The position numbers and the translations under genes are program-made. The notes below the pieces were generated by a model. It saw nothing but the letters and a program-made list of their open reading frames with translations, did not search any database and was not told the DNA's origin. From Pirellulaceae bacterium (GTDB lineage Bacteria > Planctomycetota > Planctomycetia > Pirellulales > Pirellulaceae): a stretch of 64,000 nt of DNA. Positions 1 to 9,928 of the stretch are shown here, piece after piece. Every line of letters starts with the position of its first letter. The stretch's first letter is position 1. The stretch spans positions 1 through 64,000 of the forward strand of contig JAKVBZ010000015.1 in the NCBI GenBank assembly GCA_022448645.1, in the 5' to 3' direction.

Positions 1-1
1 T

Positions 2-3000
2 TTCGGTCCAGAAAAGGACTGGGAGTGTGCTTGTGGTAAGTATCGCGGGATGAAGTACAAGGGCATGATTTGTGACCGATGTGGCGTCAAGGTGACGCAC
101 AGTCGAGTACGACGTAAGCGCATGGGGCATATTGAGCTTGCGGCGCCGGTCGTCCATATCTGGTTCTTCAAGGCGATGCCGAGCCGGCTAGGCAACTTGC
201 TGAATATGAAAACGTCTAGTCTGGAAAAAGTTATCTATTTCCAGGATTACGTGGTCGTGGATCCGGGGGCGACCGACTTGGAGCCTCAACAACTGTTGAC
301 CGAAGAAGAGTTTCGTAATGCGCGAGATCAATATGGTGAGGGGTCTTTCGAAGCCGATATGGGTGCGGAAGCCGTTCGGAAGTTATTGACGGGTCTGGAT
401 TTGGTGCGTCTGTCTGATGATCTTCGCCAGGAATTAGCCGAGACGGGGTCCAAGCAAAAGGCCAAGGACTATACCAACCGGTTGAAAATCGTCGAATCGA
501 TTCGTGATAGCGACAATAAACCTGAGTGGATGGTGTTGGACGTCATTCCCGTCATTCCGCCCGATTTGCGACCGCTTGTGCTGTTGGATTCAGGGAATTT
601 CGCGACCAGCGATTTGAATGACCTGTATCGCCGTATTATTAATCGAAACAACCGCCTGCGCAAATTGGTGGATCTCAATGCACCCGAAGTTATCATTCGC
701 AATGAAAAGCGAATGCTGCAGCAGTCGGTGGATGCGTTGTTTGACAATAATCGTTGTAAACGACCCGTGTTGGGCAGCAGCAATCGTCCTTTGAAGTCGC
801 TGACCGATATGATCAAAGGTAAGCAGGGACGTTTTCGCGAAAACTTGTTAGGTAAACGCGTCGACTATTCGGCTCGCAGCGTGATCGTCGTGGGACCTTC
901 ACTCAAGTTGCATCAATGTGGTTTACCGAAGAAGATCGCGCTGGAACTCTACCAGCCGTTCATTATCCGCAAACTCAAGGAGTTGGGGCATGCGGACACC
1001 ATCAAGAGCGCGAAAAAGATGCTGGAGCGCAAAGACGAAGAGGTGTGGGATATCCTCGAGTCGGTCATCCAGAACCATCCGGTCTTGCTCAACCGAGCTC
1101 CCACGTTGCATCGCATGGGGATTCAAGGTTTTGAACCGGTGCTCGTCGAAGGTAATGCGATTCACCTCCATCCCCTTGTTTGCAAAGGTTTTAATGCTGA
1201 CTTTGACGGCGATCAAATGGCCGTTCATTTGCCGTTATCCATTGAGGCTCAAGTTGAGGCTCACACGCTGTTGTTGGCGACAAACAACATTTTCAGCCCG
1301 GCCAATGGGGCTCCGATCATGAGTCCTTCTCAGGACGTTGTGATGGGCTGCTACTACATTACCTGTACGGTGCCGGAACGGATCGGTGATGGAATGAGCT
1401 TCGCTTCGTTGAATGAAGCTGAGTTGGCATACTCGTTAGGCGTGGTAGATCTTCATGCGAAAATCAAGGTACGACTTCCGGAGGACCGAAGGCTAAAAAC
1501 CGAAGATGACTCGGCGACGTATGGCGAATTGATTGAAACGACGGTCGGCCGCGTCCGTTTCAACACGATGCTTCCAGTGGGTATGGATTATTACAACTTG
1601 GCGATGCGCAGCGGTGAACTGGCGACAGTGATTTCCGACTGTTATCAGGTGTTGGGACGTCGAGCGACCATTAAGCTGTTGGACGATATGAACAAACTTG
1701 GTTTTACAGAAAGTACCAGCAGTGGCTTGTCATTTGCTACGGATGATTTGGTGACTCCAGATGACAAGCGAAAGATCTTAGGCGAAGCCGAAAAAACGGT
1801 ACAGAAATTTCGCAAGCTGTACGAGCGTGGCATCATTACCGATGTGGAACGTTACAACCAGGTGTTGGATGCCTGGACACACGCACGTGAATTGATCACA
1901 GCGCGGATGATGAGTGAAATGGAACAAGATGAGCGAAGTGGAGGTTACGTGAATCCGGTGTTCCTGATGGCGCATTCGGGGGCTCGAGGTGGTAAGGAGC
2001 AGATTCGTCAGCTGGCTGGAATGCGGGGTCTAATGGCCAAACCGTCAGGTCAGATTATTGAGACGCCGATCAAAGCGAACTTCCGTGAAGGTCTGTCGGT
2101 GTTGGAATATTTCAGTTCGACGCATGGTGCTCGTAAAGGTTTGGCCGATACTGCCTTGAAAACGGCGGACTCAGGGTACCTCACGCGAAAACTGGCGGAT
2201 GTGGCGCAAAACGTGGTGGTTACCATGCACGATTGCGGGACCACACAGGGTATTACTAAGGAAGTTGTCTACCGTGGTGAACGTGTCGAAGTTCGTTTGA
2301 CGGATGCGGTACGTGGGCGTGTGAGTCGCCAGAATATCGTCAATCCGATTACGGACGAAGTGATCGTTCGCGAAAACGAGCCGTTGACACCTGTTAGTGC
2401 ACGGAAGATCGAAGATCTCGGATTGGAAAAGATTCAAGTTCGTAGTTCGCTGACCTGCGACGCACCACTGGGCGTATGCCGACTGTGCTACGGTATGGAT
2501 CTGTCGACGGGGAATTTGGTGGAAGAAGGTATGGCGGTCGGCATCATTGCCGCTCAAAGTATTGGTGAACCAGGGACTCAGCTCACCATGCGGACATTTC
2601 ATATCGGTGGAGTGGACACGCGGTCAGTGGAAGAGCACGAGACCAAGACAAAGAAAGCCGGAATTGTCAAGTTTACGCGGATGCGCGTTGTGACGAACGA
2701 TCAAGGTGAGAAAATCGTTCTCACGAGAAACGGTGAGGTGTCCATTCTTGATCCTAAGGGTCGTGAGCTGGAAAAACATGAAGTGCCCACCGGTGCTCAG
2801 TTGTTGGTCGAAGAGGATACAGAAGTCAAAGTCGGAGCCACGGTGTGTCAGTGGGATCCACATAGCATCCCGATTTTGGGTGAGGTGAGCGGTAAGGTTC
2901 GCTATCAGGATGTTGTGGAAGGCGACACCATGCGGCTTGAAAAAGATGCCGGTGGGACGACGCGACGGCTGATCATCGACCATAAGGGTGAATTGCATCC

Positions 3001-4387
3001 GCACATCGTGATTGAAGACGACGGTGGGAATACATTGGATGTGTACTACCTACCAGAACGAGCCCATATCGAAGTCGACGAGGGTGTCAAGATTACTGCT
3101 GGAACAGTGATCGCTAAAACTCCTCGGGAAGCTGCGGGTATCAAAGATATCACCGGTGGTTTGCCTCGGGTGACCGAAATTTTTGAGGCTCGCAAGCCGA
3201 AGGATCCGGCTGTCATCGCCGAAGTAGACGGTGCGGTTGAAATCTTAAGCGAAAAGAAACGTGGTAAACGAACGATTGTTGTTAAAAGCGAAAGCGGTAT
3301 CGAACGCGAGCATCTCGTGCCTCACGGAAAACGGTTTTTGGTGCACGGCGGTGACTATGTCAAGGCGGGCCAATCGCTTGTCGATGGTCCGTTGGTTCCC
3401 CATGATATTCTTAGGATTTCAGGGGAAGAGGCTGTGCAGCAGTATTTGGTACACGAAATTCAAAACGTGTATCGTAGCCAACGGGTGGAGATCAACGACA
3501 AGCACATCGAGATTATCGTAGCTCGGATGCTTCGAAAAGTTCGTATTGAAACGCCTGGTGATACAAATCTGTTGCCCGGTATTGTGATCGACAAGTTTGA
3601 TTTCCGTAAGACGAACGAAGCGTTGCAAAAGTGCGTCCGAATTACGGAAAAAGGTGATAGTGAATTTGAAATCGGTACGATTGTCCCCAAAGATACGTTG
3701 GAGCAGGTGAACGCTCAAATCGAAGCTTTGGGTGGGGAACTTGCTAAGGGAGGGCGACCGAAGCCGGCATCTGCCAGTACGCAGCTATTGGGCATCACCA
3801 AGGCTTCGGTTCAAAGTTCCAGTTTCATTTCCGCTGCCAGTTTCCAGGAAACCACCAAGGTACTTACCGAGGCTGCCTTGTCCGGAAAGACCGATACCCT
3901 GGAAGGCTTAAAGGAAAACGTGATCCTGGGTCACTTGATTCCTGCGGGGACCGGATTTCGAACGTTCCAAGAATCCGAAGTACGGATTCGGCCAGAAGCT
4001 TTGGAAGAGTTGGCTTTGGCCAAGGAACGCACTCTGGTCACGTCATTCCCATTGTTGGAATCAGCGGATGATGAGAACGGATCGACGCCTCCGGTAGGAC
4101 CACTCGACCACCCTGCGACGACGCCTAGCGGTTCATTTCAGGAACCGTTGGCCGGAAGTTTCTCCTCCAATCCTTCGCTGGCCGATGTCCCCATGCCGGA
4201 TTCACCACTGATCGGCGGTACCGTTCCCGAGGGGGCGGTGTCAGAAGGTGCGCTGCCTGACGTACCCCTGGGGGAACCACCTCAAGTCGATCCTACCGTG
4301 TCGGAAAGTTCTCCGGCACCTGATTTGGATTCGTTGCTGGGAGGCGGCCCCGGTCAAACGCCGCCTTCCCCACCACCGGAAGAATAG
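2..4387 (+). CDS. rpoC: RNA polymerase subunit beta' (5' end outside window)
   Basis: This is the catalytic beta' subunit of RNA polymerase. The reading frame is open from base 2, so the N-terminal few dozen residues lie upstream. All four cysteines of the N-terminal zinc ribbon are present (CACGK at bases 32-46, then CDRCG). The metal-binding catalytic loop NADFDGDQ is encoded at about 1193-1216. The trigger-loop/bridge region with [19 protein letters not shown] lies near 2540-2595. The second zinc site (HDCG, then [11 protein letters not shown]) lies at about 2230-2500. After the conserved C-terminal helices the protein runs on for roughly 105 residues (about 4070-4384) of Pro/Ser/Gly/Asp/Glu-rich, probably disordered sequence that is not part of the core fold. 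Identification is certain; only the start is missing. It is followed by rpsL, as in many bacteria with a fused rpoBC-str arrangement. Confidence 0.98.
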   Translation, partial: FGPEKDWECACGKYRGMKYKGMICDRCGVKVTHSRVRRKRMGHIELAAPVVHIWFFKAMPSRLGNLLNMKTSSLEKVIYFQDYVVVDPGATDLEPQQLLTEEEFRNARDQYGEGSFEADMGAEAVRKLLTGLDLVRLSDDLRQELAETGSKQKAKDYTNRLKIVESIRDSDNKPEWMVLDVIPVIPPDLRPLVLLDSGNFATSDLNDLYRRIINRNNRLRKLVDLNAPEVIIRNEKRMLQQSVDALFDNNRCKRPVLGSSNRPLKSLTDMIKGKQGRFRENLLGKRVDYSARSVIVVGPSLKLHQCGLPKKIALELYQPFIIRKLKELGHADTIKSAKKMLERKDEEVWDILESVIQNHPVLLNRAPTLHRMGIQGFEPVLVEGNAIHLHPLVCKGFNADFDGDQMAVHLPLSIEAQVEAHTLLLATNNIFSPANGAPIMSPSQDVVMGCYYITCTVPERIGDGMSFASLNEAELAYSLGVVDLHAKIKVRLPEDRRLKTEDDSATYGELIETTVGRVRFNTMLPVGMDYYNLAMRSGELATVISDCYQVLGRRATIKLLDDMNKLGFTESTSSGLSFATDDLVTPDDKRKILGEAEKTVQKFRKLYERGIITDVERYNQVLDAWTHARELITARMMSEMEQDERSGGYVNPVFLMAHSGARGGKEQIRQLAGMRGLMAKPSGQIIETPIKANFREGLSVLEYFSSTHGARKGLADTALKTADSGYLTRKLADVAQNVVVTMHDCGTTQGITKEVVYRGERVEVRLTDAVRGRVSRQNIVNPITDEVIVRENEPLTPVSARKIEDLGLEKIQVRSSLTCDAPLGVCRLCYGMDLSTGNLVEEGMAVGIIAAQSIGEPGTQLTMRTFHIGGVDTRSVEEHETKTKKAGIVKFTRMRVVTNDQGEKIVLTRNGEVSILDPKGRELEKHEVPTGAQLLVEEDTEVKVGATVCQWDPHSIPILGEVSGKVRYQDVVEGDTMRLEKDAGGTTRRLIIDHKGELHPHIVIEDDGGNTLDVYYLPERAHIEVDEGVKITAGTVIAKTPREAAGIKDITGGLPRVTEIFEARKPKDPAVIAEVDGAVEILSEKKRGKRTIVVKSESGIEREHLVPHGKRFLVHGGDYVKAGQSLVDGPLVPHDILRISGEEAVQQYLVHEIQNVYRSQRVEINDKHIEIIVARMLRKVRIETPGDTNLLPGIVIDKFDFRKTNEALQKCVRITEKGDSEFEIGTIVPKDTLEQVNAQIEALGGELAKGGRPKPASASTQLLGITKASVQSSSFISAASFQETTKVLTEAALSGKTDTLEGLKENVILGHLIPAGTGFRTFQESEVRIRPEALEELALAKERTLVTSFPLLESADDENGSTPPVGPLDHPATTPSGSFQEPLAGSFSSNPSLADVPMPDSPLIGGTVPEGAVSEGALPDVPLGEPPQVDPTVSESSPAPDLDSLLGGGPGQTPPSPPPEE

Positions 4388-4461
4388 GAAAGGCCTAGCG
4401 GTGGCAAGGGCACAACGCGTTTTACAGATTTGACTTCAAATAAAAATCCCGATGTTTCGGC

Positions 4462-4489
4462 TTGACAGTAGGTCCCGATTCGGTAACCT
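4462..4489 (+). promoter_or_regulatory. candidate sigma70-type promoter for rpsL
   Basis: A perfect TTGACA (4462-4467) is followed after 16 bases by TAACCT (4484-4489), which matches only three of six -10 positions. It lies in the 149-bp rpoC-rpsL gap, 48 bases before the rpsL start. Seen directly: the -35 box. Inferred: that it drives the str genes. The weak -10 keeps confidence low. Confidence 0.35.
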
Positions 4490-4536
4490 GAACAACTTCA
4501 ACGATTCTTTACCACTAGATTCAGTTTGCAAACAGT

Positions 4537-4905
4537 ATGCCAACGATTAATCAACTTGTTCGTAAAAAGCGAAGGAAAAAGCGAACCTTTAGCAAGGCGC
4601 CGGTCTTAGATCGCTGCCCTCAAAAACGAGGGGTCTGCCTGCAGGTTCGTACCATGACACCTAAAAAGCCTAACTCGGCGCTACGTAAGATCACGCGTGT
4701 TAGGTTGTCAAACGGCAAAGAAGTGACCGTTTACATTCCGGGTGAAGGACATAGTTTGCAAGAGCACTCCATCGTACTTGTGCGAGGCGGCCGTGTGCGG
4801 GATTTGCCAGGGGTACGTTATCAGGTGGTGCGTGGAGCTCTCGATACGTTGGGTGTGGAGGGTCGAAAGAGATCGCGAAGTCGTTACGGTGCCAAGAAGT
4901 CATAG
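4537..4905 (+). CDS. rpsL: 30S ribosomal protein S12
   Basis: S12 sits at the decoding centre and helps monitor codon-anticodon pairing. The 122-residue product begins [12 protein letters not shown] and has the family-typical [10 protein letters not shown] segment and the [10 protein letters not shown] segment; these hold the lysines where streptomycin-resistance changes occur in other bacteria. Both lysines (PKKPNS and the later [11 protein letters not shown] region) look wild type. Length is normal. It starts the str group, followed by rpsG, and its stop codon sits next to a tandem repeat whose core resembles the last bases of this gene. Confidence 0.98.
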   Translation: MPTINQLVRKKRRKKRTFSKAPVLDRCPQKRGVCLQVRTMTPKKPNSALRKITRVRLSNGKEVTVYIPGEGHSLQEHSIVLVRGGRVRDLPGVRYQVVRGALDTLGVEGRKRSRSRYGAKKS

Positions 4906-4916
4906 CAGTCGGGCGT

Positions 4917-4986
4917 CATACGCGAGAAGTCATACGCGAGAAGTCATACGCGAGAAGTCATACGCGAGAAGTCATACGCGAGAAGT
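4917..4986 (+). repeat. five tandem copies of a 14-bp unit between rpsL and rpsG
   Basis: The unit CATACGCGAGAAGT occurs five times without a mismatch (4917, 4931, 4945, 4959, 4973). Part of it, AGAAGTCATA, also occurs at the rpsL stop (4894-4903), so the array probably grew from that site by slippage. It fills most of the 105-bp spacer before rpsG. No long stem is obvious within a unit. Confidence 0.95.
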
Positions 4987-5010
4987 CATCACAACGAAAA
5001 GATCTTTCCT

Positions 5011-5481
5011 ATGGGACGAATTACCGCTAGTAGAAGTCAGCTGAAGCCGGATCCTAAGTTCAATTCATTGTTGGCCAGTAAGTTTATCAACTGCCTCATG
5101 TGGGATGGCAAGAAAACAACTTCCCAGATGCTTCTTTATGATGCCCTGGACGAGTTGGATAAGCGGGTTCCCAATGAAGAGCCCATCGATGTTTTCAATC
5201 AGGCGTTAGAAAACGTCAAGCCACAAGTCGAAGTGCGAAGTCGGCGCGTGGGTGGTGCGGCCTACCAGGTACCGATGCAGGTGAACCGAGCTCGACAGCA
5301 GACGTTGGCCATCCGATGGTTATTGATGGCCGTACGCGAAAAGAAAGGGCGACCTACCGCATTGAAGTTGGCTGACGAATTGATGGCGGCTTATAACCGT
5401 GAAGGTTCCGCTATGACTCGAAGAGAAAATGTTCACCGCATGGCCGACGCCAACAAGGCATTCGCTCATTTCGCTTGGTAA
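5011..5481 (+). CDS. rpsG: 30S ribosomal protein S7
   Basis: S7 is a primary 16S rRNA-binding protein that organises the 3' domain of the 30S head. The 156-residue product has the conserved [19 protein letters not shown] start region, the [16 protein letters not shown] beta-arm and the C-terminal REN(V)[15 protein letters not shown] helix. Length is typical. The start at ATG 5011 has no good Shine-Dalgarno site (GAAAAGAT nearby). It is preceded by the 14-bp repeat array and followed after 59 bases by the EF-G gene. Confidence 0.98.
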   Translation: MGRITASRSQLKPDPKFNSLLASKFINCLMWDGKKTTSQMLLYDALDELDKRVPNEEPIDVFNQALENVKPQVEVRSRRVGGAAYQVPMQVNRARQQTLAIRWLLMAVREKKGRPTALKLADELMAAYNREGSAMTRRENVHRMADANKAFAHFAW

Positions 5482-5540
5482 TTCACGATTCACGATGGGC
5501 GCCGCACGAGTCGTTTCTTGTGCGGCGTTTCCTATGCGCC

Positions 5541-7613
5541 ATGGCTCGACAACTATCACAAATACGTAACATTGGCATCATTGCCCATATCGACGCAGGT
5601 AAGACGACCGTCACTGAGCGGATGCTCTTCTACAGCGGTTCCAAGCACCGAGTGGGACAGGTCGACAAGGGGACGACGACGACAGACAACGATCCAGAAG
5701 AGCAGGATCGTGGCATTACCATCTATTCGGCTTGCGTCACCTTTCCTTGGCAGGATGTCACCATCAACCTGATCGATACTCCGGGCCACGTCGACTTTAC
5801 GGCTGAAGTTGAGCGAAGTTTACGAGTGCTGGATGGTGGCGTGGTCGTTTTTAGCGCACGTGAAGGTGTGGAGGCTCAAAGCGAGACTGTTTGGAGGCAA
5901 GCCAATAAATATGGGGTGCCTAGGATCGCCTTTATCAACAAACTGGATCGAGAAGGAGCCAACTTCGAGGGAACGCTGGAGGATATTAGATCCCGCCTGG
6001 CAGATAGCCATCCGGTTGCACTACAGATACCCGTGGGGGAGGGCCCGCCGCATTCACCATCACCATTTCGTGGGGTGATTGACTTGGTCAACATGCAGTT
6101 TCTGACATTCGACCAAGAGCAGGATGTCACCCGTGCCGAGATCCCGGACGATTGGCAAGCTGCCGCCGAACTTTGGCGCGAGACGTTGCTTGACCGATTG
6201 TATGAAACAAGCGATGAGCTCATGGAGTTGGCTTTGCAGGAGGAACCTCTTCCTGTGTCGCTGATCCACGATGTGATTCGTCAAGCTACCTGTGCGCAGC
6301 AGATTCACCCGGTTCTGTGTGGTTCGGCGTTGCATGGAATGGGGGTTCAACCCTTACTGGATGCCGTTGCCCAGTACCTTCCCAACCCGGCTGATAAGCC
6401 TCCGGTCGAAGGTGTGCTGCCTAACCAGCCCGAAAAGGCGTTGGAGCGTGCATCGAAGCCACAGGAGCCGCTTTGTGGGTTGGTGTTTAAAATTATTCCT
6501 GCCAAGACAGGAGACCTGTATTGGGTCCGCATTTATTCTGGCACCCTCAAGTCCAATACGCGCGTGTTCGTTCCTGTTAAGGAAAAGAAAGAAAATGTGT
6601 CCCAGTTGTGGCACATTCATGCTACGAAGAAAGAAGAGCAGGTGACTTCGGTTGAATGCGGAGACATTGTGGGTGTGATTGGCATGCGACATGCGGTCAC
6701 TGGCGATACGATTTGTGATGCCAAACAGCCGATCTTGTTGGAAAGTATCTCCTTTCCAGAAACAGTCATTTCTATGTCCATCGAGCCAGAAACGACGACC
6801 GATCGCAAGAAATTGTCGGAAACTCTGACGATGTTGAAACGACAGGATCCAACGTTTCAGGCAGCCGAGAATGAAGATACCGGCCAGACACTCATCAGCG
6901 GCATGGGGGAATTGCACTTAGAAGTCATCAAGCACAAGCTTCTGAGGGACTTTAATCTGAACGTCAAAGTCCATAAGCCACGTGTGAATTACCGCGAGAC
7001 GATCGCTCAATCTGTAGAGATTACCGGAAAATGTAACCGGCAAATGGCTGGCCAGCAGTTGTTCGCCCGCGTTTCTTTGCGGATGGAACCGGATGACAAG
7101 GTGCCGGCCGTGCGGGTTACCAGTCGGTGTTCGCCAGAGGAGATACCTGGAGAACTCATTTCGGTAGTGATTGATGAATTAAAGGCTCGTGGAGAAGGTG
7201 GAGGGCTGATTGGTGGTTTTCAGCTCACCAAACTGAAAATCACAGTCACAGGTGGTGAGGCTCAAATTCAAGGGTCCACGGATGTGGCCTTTCGTATTGC
7301 GGCTGGTGAGGCTTTTGAAGCAGGGTTGCGACAAGCTGGTTTGGTATTGTTAGAGCCACTGATGAAGCTGGAAATCAGCACACCAGAAGACTATTTAGGG
7401 GAAATTGTAGCTGATTTGCAGCAGCGTCGAGCGAATATCGCACGAACCGATCACCGTGGGGATCGAGCGGTGATCGAGGCTCACGTGCCGTTGGCTGAGA
7501 TGTTGGACTATTCGGGGGCCATTCGTAGTCTCAGCCAGGGACGTGCGAATTGTTCTATGGAGCCCTTGAAATATGCTCCGACCCCCCCCGAAATCCAGCG
7601 TGGGTTCATCTGA
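5541..7613 (+). CDS. elongation factor G, EFG2-like (mtEFG2/GFM2-type)
   Basis: This is a translational GTPase of the EF-G family. From ATG 5541 it has 690 residues; the frame extends 22 codons upstream, but the conserved protein starts at MARQLSQIRNIGI. The G motifs are visible: AHIDAGKT (G1), DRGITI (G2), DTPGH (G3), NKLD (G4) and GSAL (G5). Details such as VDKGTTTTD, ITIYSACVTFPW, the LQIPVGE...FRGVIDLV segment, and the C-terminal VPLAEMLDYSGAIRSLSQG resemble mitochondrial EFG2 and the bacterial spdEFG2 class more than standard FusA. That class includes factors specialised for ribosome recycling. It occupies the fusA position between rpsG and rpsJ. I am sure of the EF-G family; the subclass is from remembered motif similarity and needs a tree. 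A run of eight C (7582-7589) lies close to the stop. Confidence 0.9.
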   Translation: MARQLSQIRNIGIIAHIDAGKTTVTERMLFYSGSKHRVGQVDKGTTTTDNDPEEQDRGITIYSACVTFPWQDVTINLIDTPGHVDFTAEVERSLRVLDGGVVVFSAREGVEAQSETVWRQANKYGVPRIAFINKLDREGANFEGTLEDIRSRLADSHPVALQIPVGEGPPHSPSPFRGVIDLVNMQFLTFDQEQDVTRAEIPDDWQAAAELWRETLLDRLYETSDELMELALQEEPLPVSLIHDVIRQATCAQQIHPVLCGSALHGMGVQPLLDAVAQYLPNPADKPPVEGVLPNQPEKALERASKPQEPLCGLVFKIIPAKTGDLYWVRIYSGTLKSNTRVFVPVKEKKENVSQLWHIHATKKEEQVTSVECGDIVGVIGMRHAVTGDTICDAKQPILLESISFPETVISMSIEPETTTDRKKLSETLTMLKRQDPTFQAAENEDTGQTLISGMGELHLEVIKHKLLRDFNLNVKVHKPRVNYRETIAQSVEITGKCNRQMAGQQLFARVSLRMEPDDKVPAVRVTSRCSPEEIPGELISVVIDELKARGEGGGLIGGFQLTKLKITVTGGEAQIQGSTDVAFRIAAGEAFEAGLRQAGLVLLEPLMKLEISTPEDYLGEIVADLQQRRANIARTDHRGDRAVIEAHVPLAEMLDYSGAIRSLSQGRANCSMEPLKYAPTPPEIQRGFI

Positions 7614-7636
7614 TCTGGTCTTTGGGGTGCATTCTC

Positions 7637-7698
7637 AGCCCCTAAGGTTGCCCTAGTCGGATTTGCCAGGCACACTCCGGCGGTTGGGGGCTTTTTTT
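7637..7698 (+). terminator. possible Rho-independent terminator after EF-G
   Basis: AGCCCCTAA (7637-7645) can pair with TTGGGGGCT (7684-7692) with one G-U pair, followed by a run of seven T (7692-7698). The loop is long, about 38 bases, which is atypical. If real it would end the str transcript before rpsJ. Confidence 0.3.
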
Positions 7699-7808
7699 CC
7701 TGAAAAAACCTCTAACGGCTGTTGACGCTTTCTCTGCAGATTCTTAACATCATTAGTTTCCCAATGGGGCCGCATTGGATGGGGTCGGTGTGTGTCCGGC
7801 TGATGTTG

Positions 7809-7823
7809 TCCTGCCAGGCAGGA
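7809..7823. promoter_or_regulatory. 15-bp perfect palindrome next to a -10-like hexamer
   Basis: TCCTGCCAGGCAGGA is a perfect inverted repeat around a central A. It overlaps GATAAT (7822-7827), a plausible -10 box for the rpsJ-led operon, about 130 bases before the rpsJ start. No matching -35 box is visible at the usual distance. Operator function is a guess. Confidence 0.25.
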
Positions 7824-7955
7824 TAATGTCGCAAGGGCAAGGGAAGCCCAGGCAACTAAGGTGGAGTCAAGAAACCGATTCCTCTGAAAATTTGCCCCAC
7901 GCATGGATGTGGCCTGAATTAACGAGTTAGCATCCTTCCTATATGGAGAGTAAAG

Positions 7956-8273
7956 TTGTCCGCGGAGGTCATTCGAATCAGGATGGAGGCGTATGATCAC
8001 TCGATCTTGGATCAGAGTGCTCAGGATATTGTGGACACGGCAAAGCGGACGCATTCGGAGGTGCATGGGCCGATTCCACTGCCGACAAGAATTGAACGGT
8101 ATACCGTGTTGTCCGGGCCATTTATTGACAAGAAGGCTCGGCAGCAGTTTGAGATCCGCACACACAAGCGTTTGATCGATATTGTTCAGGCGACGGCAAA
8201 GACAATAGAAGCATTAAATAAGTTGAGCCTACCTGCTGGGGTGGATATAAAGATTAAGGCCTCGGCTAAATAG
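7956..8273 (+). CDS. rpsJ: 30S ribosomal protein S10 (TTG start)
   Basis: S10 belongs to the 30S head and also partners NusB in antitermination. The 105-residue product has [16 protein letters not shown] near the start and the [15 protein letters not shown] loop. The start is TTG 7956: GGAGAG lies five bases upstream, and the protein from this point matches the normal S10 N-terminus, whereas no ATG fits. It opens the S10 block and is separated from rplC by 195 bp. Confidence 0.95.
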   Translation: MSAEVIRIRMEAYDHSILDQSAQDIVDTAKRTHSEVHGPIPLPTRIERYTVLSGPFIDKKARQQFEIRTHKRLIDIVQATAKTIEALNKLSLPAGVDIKIKASAK

Positions 8274-8468
8274 GTTTTCAGGGTGGTTTGTTTTGTGGGC
8301 TTGTCGGAGATGGGCTCTGCTTTACGGATGTGTTTTGGGATTTAGTTTGCAATTGGAATAACCAATATGCCACGGACGCTTGGCAGGTAACTTGAGACTG
8401 ACGACGTTTGTTGCTGCGTTGAGTCTTATCTGGTTTCGAGTCCTGTTGGGCGACAGATCACGGGAATA

Positions 8469-9161
8469 ATGACGATGGCCAAAGGGATACTCGGTCGTAA
8501 GATCGGGATGACACAAGTCTATGACGAGGACGGGAACGTCGTGCCGGTTACGGTAATCGAGGCTGGTCCTTGTCATGTGCTGCAGGTTCGTACTCCCGAT
8601 CGGGATGGTTACGAGGCTGTGCAGTTGGGGTTTGGTGATCGTCATCGCGAGCGTACCAAGCGTAGTCAGCGTGGTCATGTTGCCAAGATTTCAAGTAAGC
8701 GTTTCCGGGCCCGGGCTTCTGCCGGGGTCGAAGCTCCACCGAAGGCGGACTGCGAGCCGAAGCGATTTGTGCGTGAATTGCGTGGGTCCAGTGATGGATT
8801 CGAGGTTGGGCAGGAGGTCAAGGTAGGGGATCTTTCGGAGGTGGCGGCCGTCGACGTGGTGGGCACCAGTAAGGGGCGTGGCTACGCGGGGGTGATGAAG
8901 CGTCATAATTTTTCTGGTCAGCGGGCTTCGCATGGTGTCAAGAAGGTGCATCGACACGCCGGTGGTACTGGGTGTAGTGCCTCGCCGGCTCGGGTGTTTA
9001 AGGGGCGGCGGATGGCTGGTCAGTACGGGAATGCCCGTGTGACGGCGCGTAACTTGAAGGTTCATCTGGTAGATGAAGAAAATAATTTGCTGATCCTGCG
9101 AGGGGCAGTGCCGGGGCCCAATGGTGGGTATGTTATCGTGCGGGAAACCAATAAAGTTTGA
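8469..9161 (+). CDS. rplC: 50S ribosomal protein L3
   Basis: L3 is an early 50S assembly protein with a loop reaching toward the peptidyl transferase centre. The product has the KGILGRKIGMTQVYDEDG start and the central GRGYAGVMKRHNF...SHG...HRHAGGTG region with the conserved methylated-Gln site environment. Length is 230 residues from ATG 8469, or 228 from the in-frame ATG 8475 that matches the commonest family start. Only three bases separate it from rplD. Confidence 0.97.
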   Translation: MTMAKGILGRKIGMTQVYDEDGNVVPVTVIEAGPCHVLQVRTPDRDGYEAVQLGFGDRHRERTKRSQRGHVAKISSKRFRARASAGVEAPPKADCEPKRFVRELRGSSDGFEVGQEVKVGDLSEVAAVDVVGTSKGRGYAGVMKRHNFSGQRASHGVKKVHRHAGGTGCSASPARVFKGRRMAGQYGNARVTARNLKVHLVDEENNLLILRGAVPGPNGGYVIVRETNKV

Positions 9162-9164
9162 TCC

Positions 9165-9836
9165 ATGGCTGAATTGAATATCTACGATCGACAGGGTAAG
9201 GAAGTCGGCAAGTACACGATTGACTTGGATGTCTTGGCGCCTCGGATTAACAAGCAATTGTTGCATGATGCTGCTGTCATGTATCAGGCCAACGAGCGTC
9301 ATGGTACGAGTAAAACCAAGGCTCGTGGGGAGGTGTCTGGGTCCACGCGGAAGCTGTACCGTCAAAAGGGGACGGGGAATGCTCGTGCTGGCTCGCGCCG
9401 CAGTGGTGTTCGGCGTGGGGGTGGTCATATCCATGCCTTGCGTCCTCGCGACTTTCATTATCGCTTGCCTCGAAAGTCACTTCGGTTGGCAGCTCGGATG
9501 GCGATTGCTTCTAAGATTCGTGATGATGAGGTCGTGGTGATTGATGAATTGGTTTTTGAAGAGCCTGGGACCAAGAAGATGGCGGCCATTTTGGCGGCTT
9601 TAGGGTTGGGGGAAACGAGTACACTTGTGGCTACTGCTGAGCATGACGTGAATATTTACAAGAGTACGCGTAATATTGAGCGGGTGACTATTTCGCCGGT
9701 GTCTGATTTGAATGCGTTAGTCGTATTGGCTCCACGTAAGTTGCTTGTTACTAAGGCGGCTTTGGATGCCATTCAGGAGCGTGTGAAGTCGGGTGAAAAG
9801 GGCGGTGGTAGTGATGAGGTGGCTGCGGGAGAGTAG
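9165..9836 (+). CDS. rplD: 50S ribosomal protein L4
   Basis: L4 lines the exit tunnel and, in some bacteria, autoregulates the S10 operon. The 223-residue product shows KTKARGEVSGSTRKLYRQKGTG, then the Arg/Gly-rich tunnel loop ending in RPRDFHYRLPRK, which is the classic L4 extended loop. A short Gly/Glu-rich C-terminal tail (KGGGSDEVAAGE) follows the fold. Whether leader-based autoregulation exists here cannot be told from the sequence. Confidence 0.97.
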   Translation: MAELNIYDRQGKEVGKYTIDLDVLAPRINKQLLHDAAVMYQANERHGTSKTKARGEVSGSTRKLYRQKGTGNARAGSRRSGVRRGGGHIHALRPRDFHYRLPRKSLRLAARMAIASKIRDDEVVVIDELVFEEPGTKKMAAILAALGLGETSTLVATAEHDVNIYKSTRNIERVTISPVSDLNALVVLAPRKLLVTKAALDAIQERVKSGEKGGGSDEVAAGE

Positions 9837-9928
9837 GGGATTTATAGTTTCGGGTGAGATGCTTTTTGGGATGAATTTATTGGGGCCGCCTCGGGGCCCG
9901 AGAAGTTTTGATGTAGGTGGTTGGATTC

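Larger units (their letters stand above)
7614..7955. other. 342-bp gap in the usual tuf position
   Basis: No coding sequence for EF-Tu or any other recognisable protein is seen here on either strand. The gap holds a possible terminator (7637-7698) and a perfect 15-bp palindrome (7809-7823) that abuts a GATAAT hexamer, described separately. It may be the junction between the str and S10 transcription units. Confidence 0.7.

Noticed and set aside
4742..5044. A 100-codon + strand frame running over the 14-bp repeats
   Set aside because: It is out of frame with rpsL and its repeat-rich Arg/Ser/Glu part comes only from the DNA array; no RBS or family match.
7614..7955. Possible tuf gene fragment
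   Set aside because: No GTPase motif or EF-Tu-like segment in any frame.
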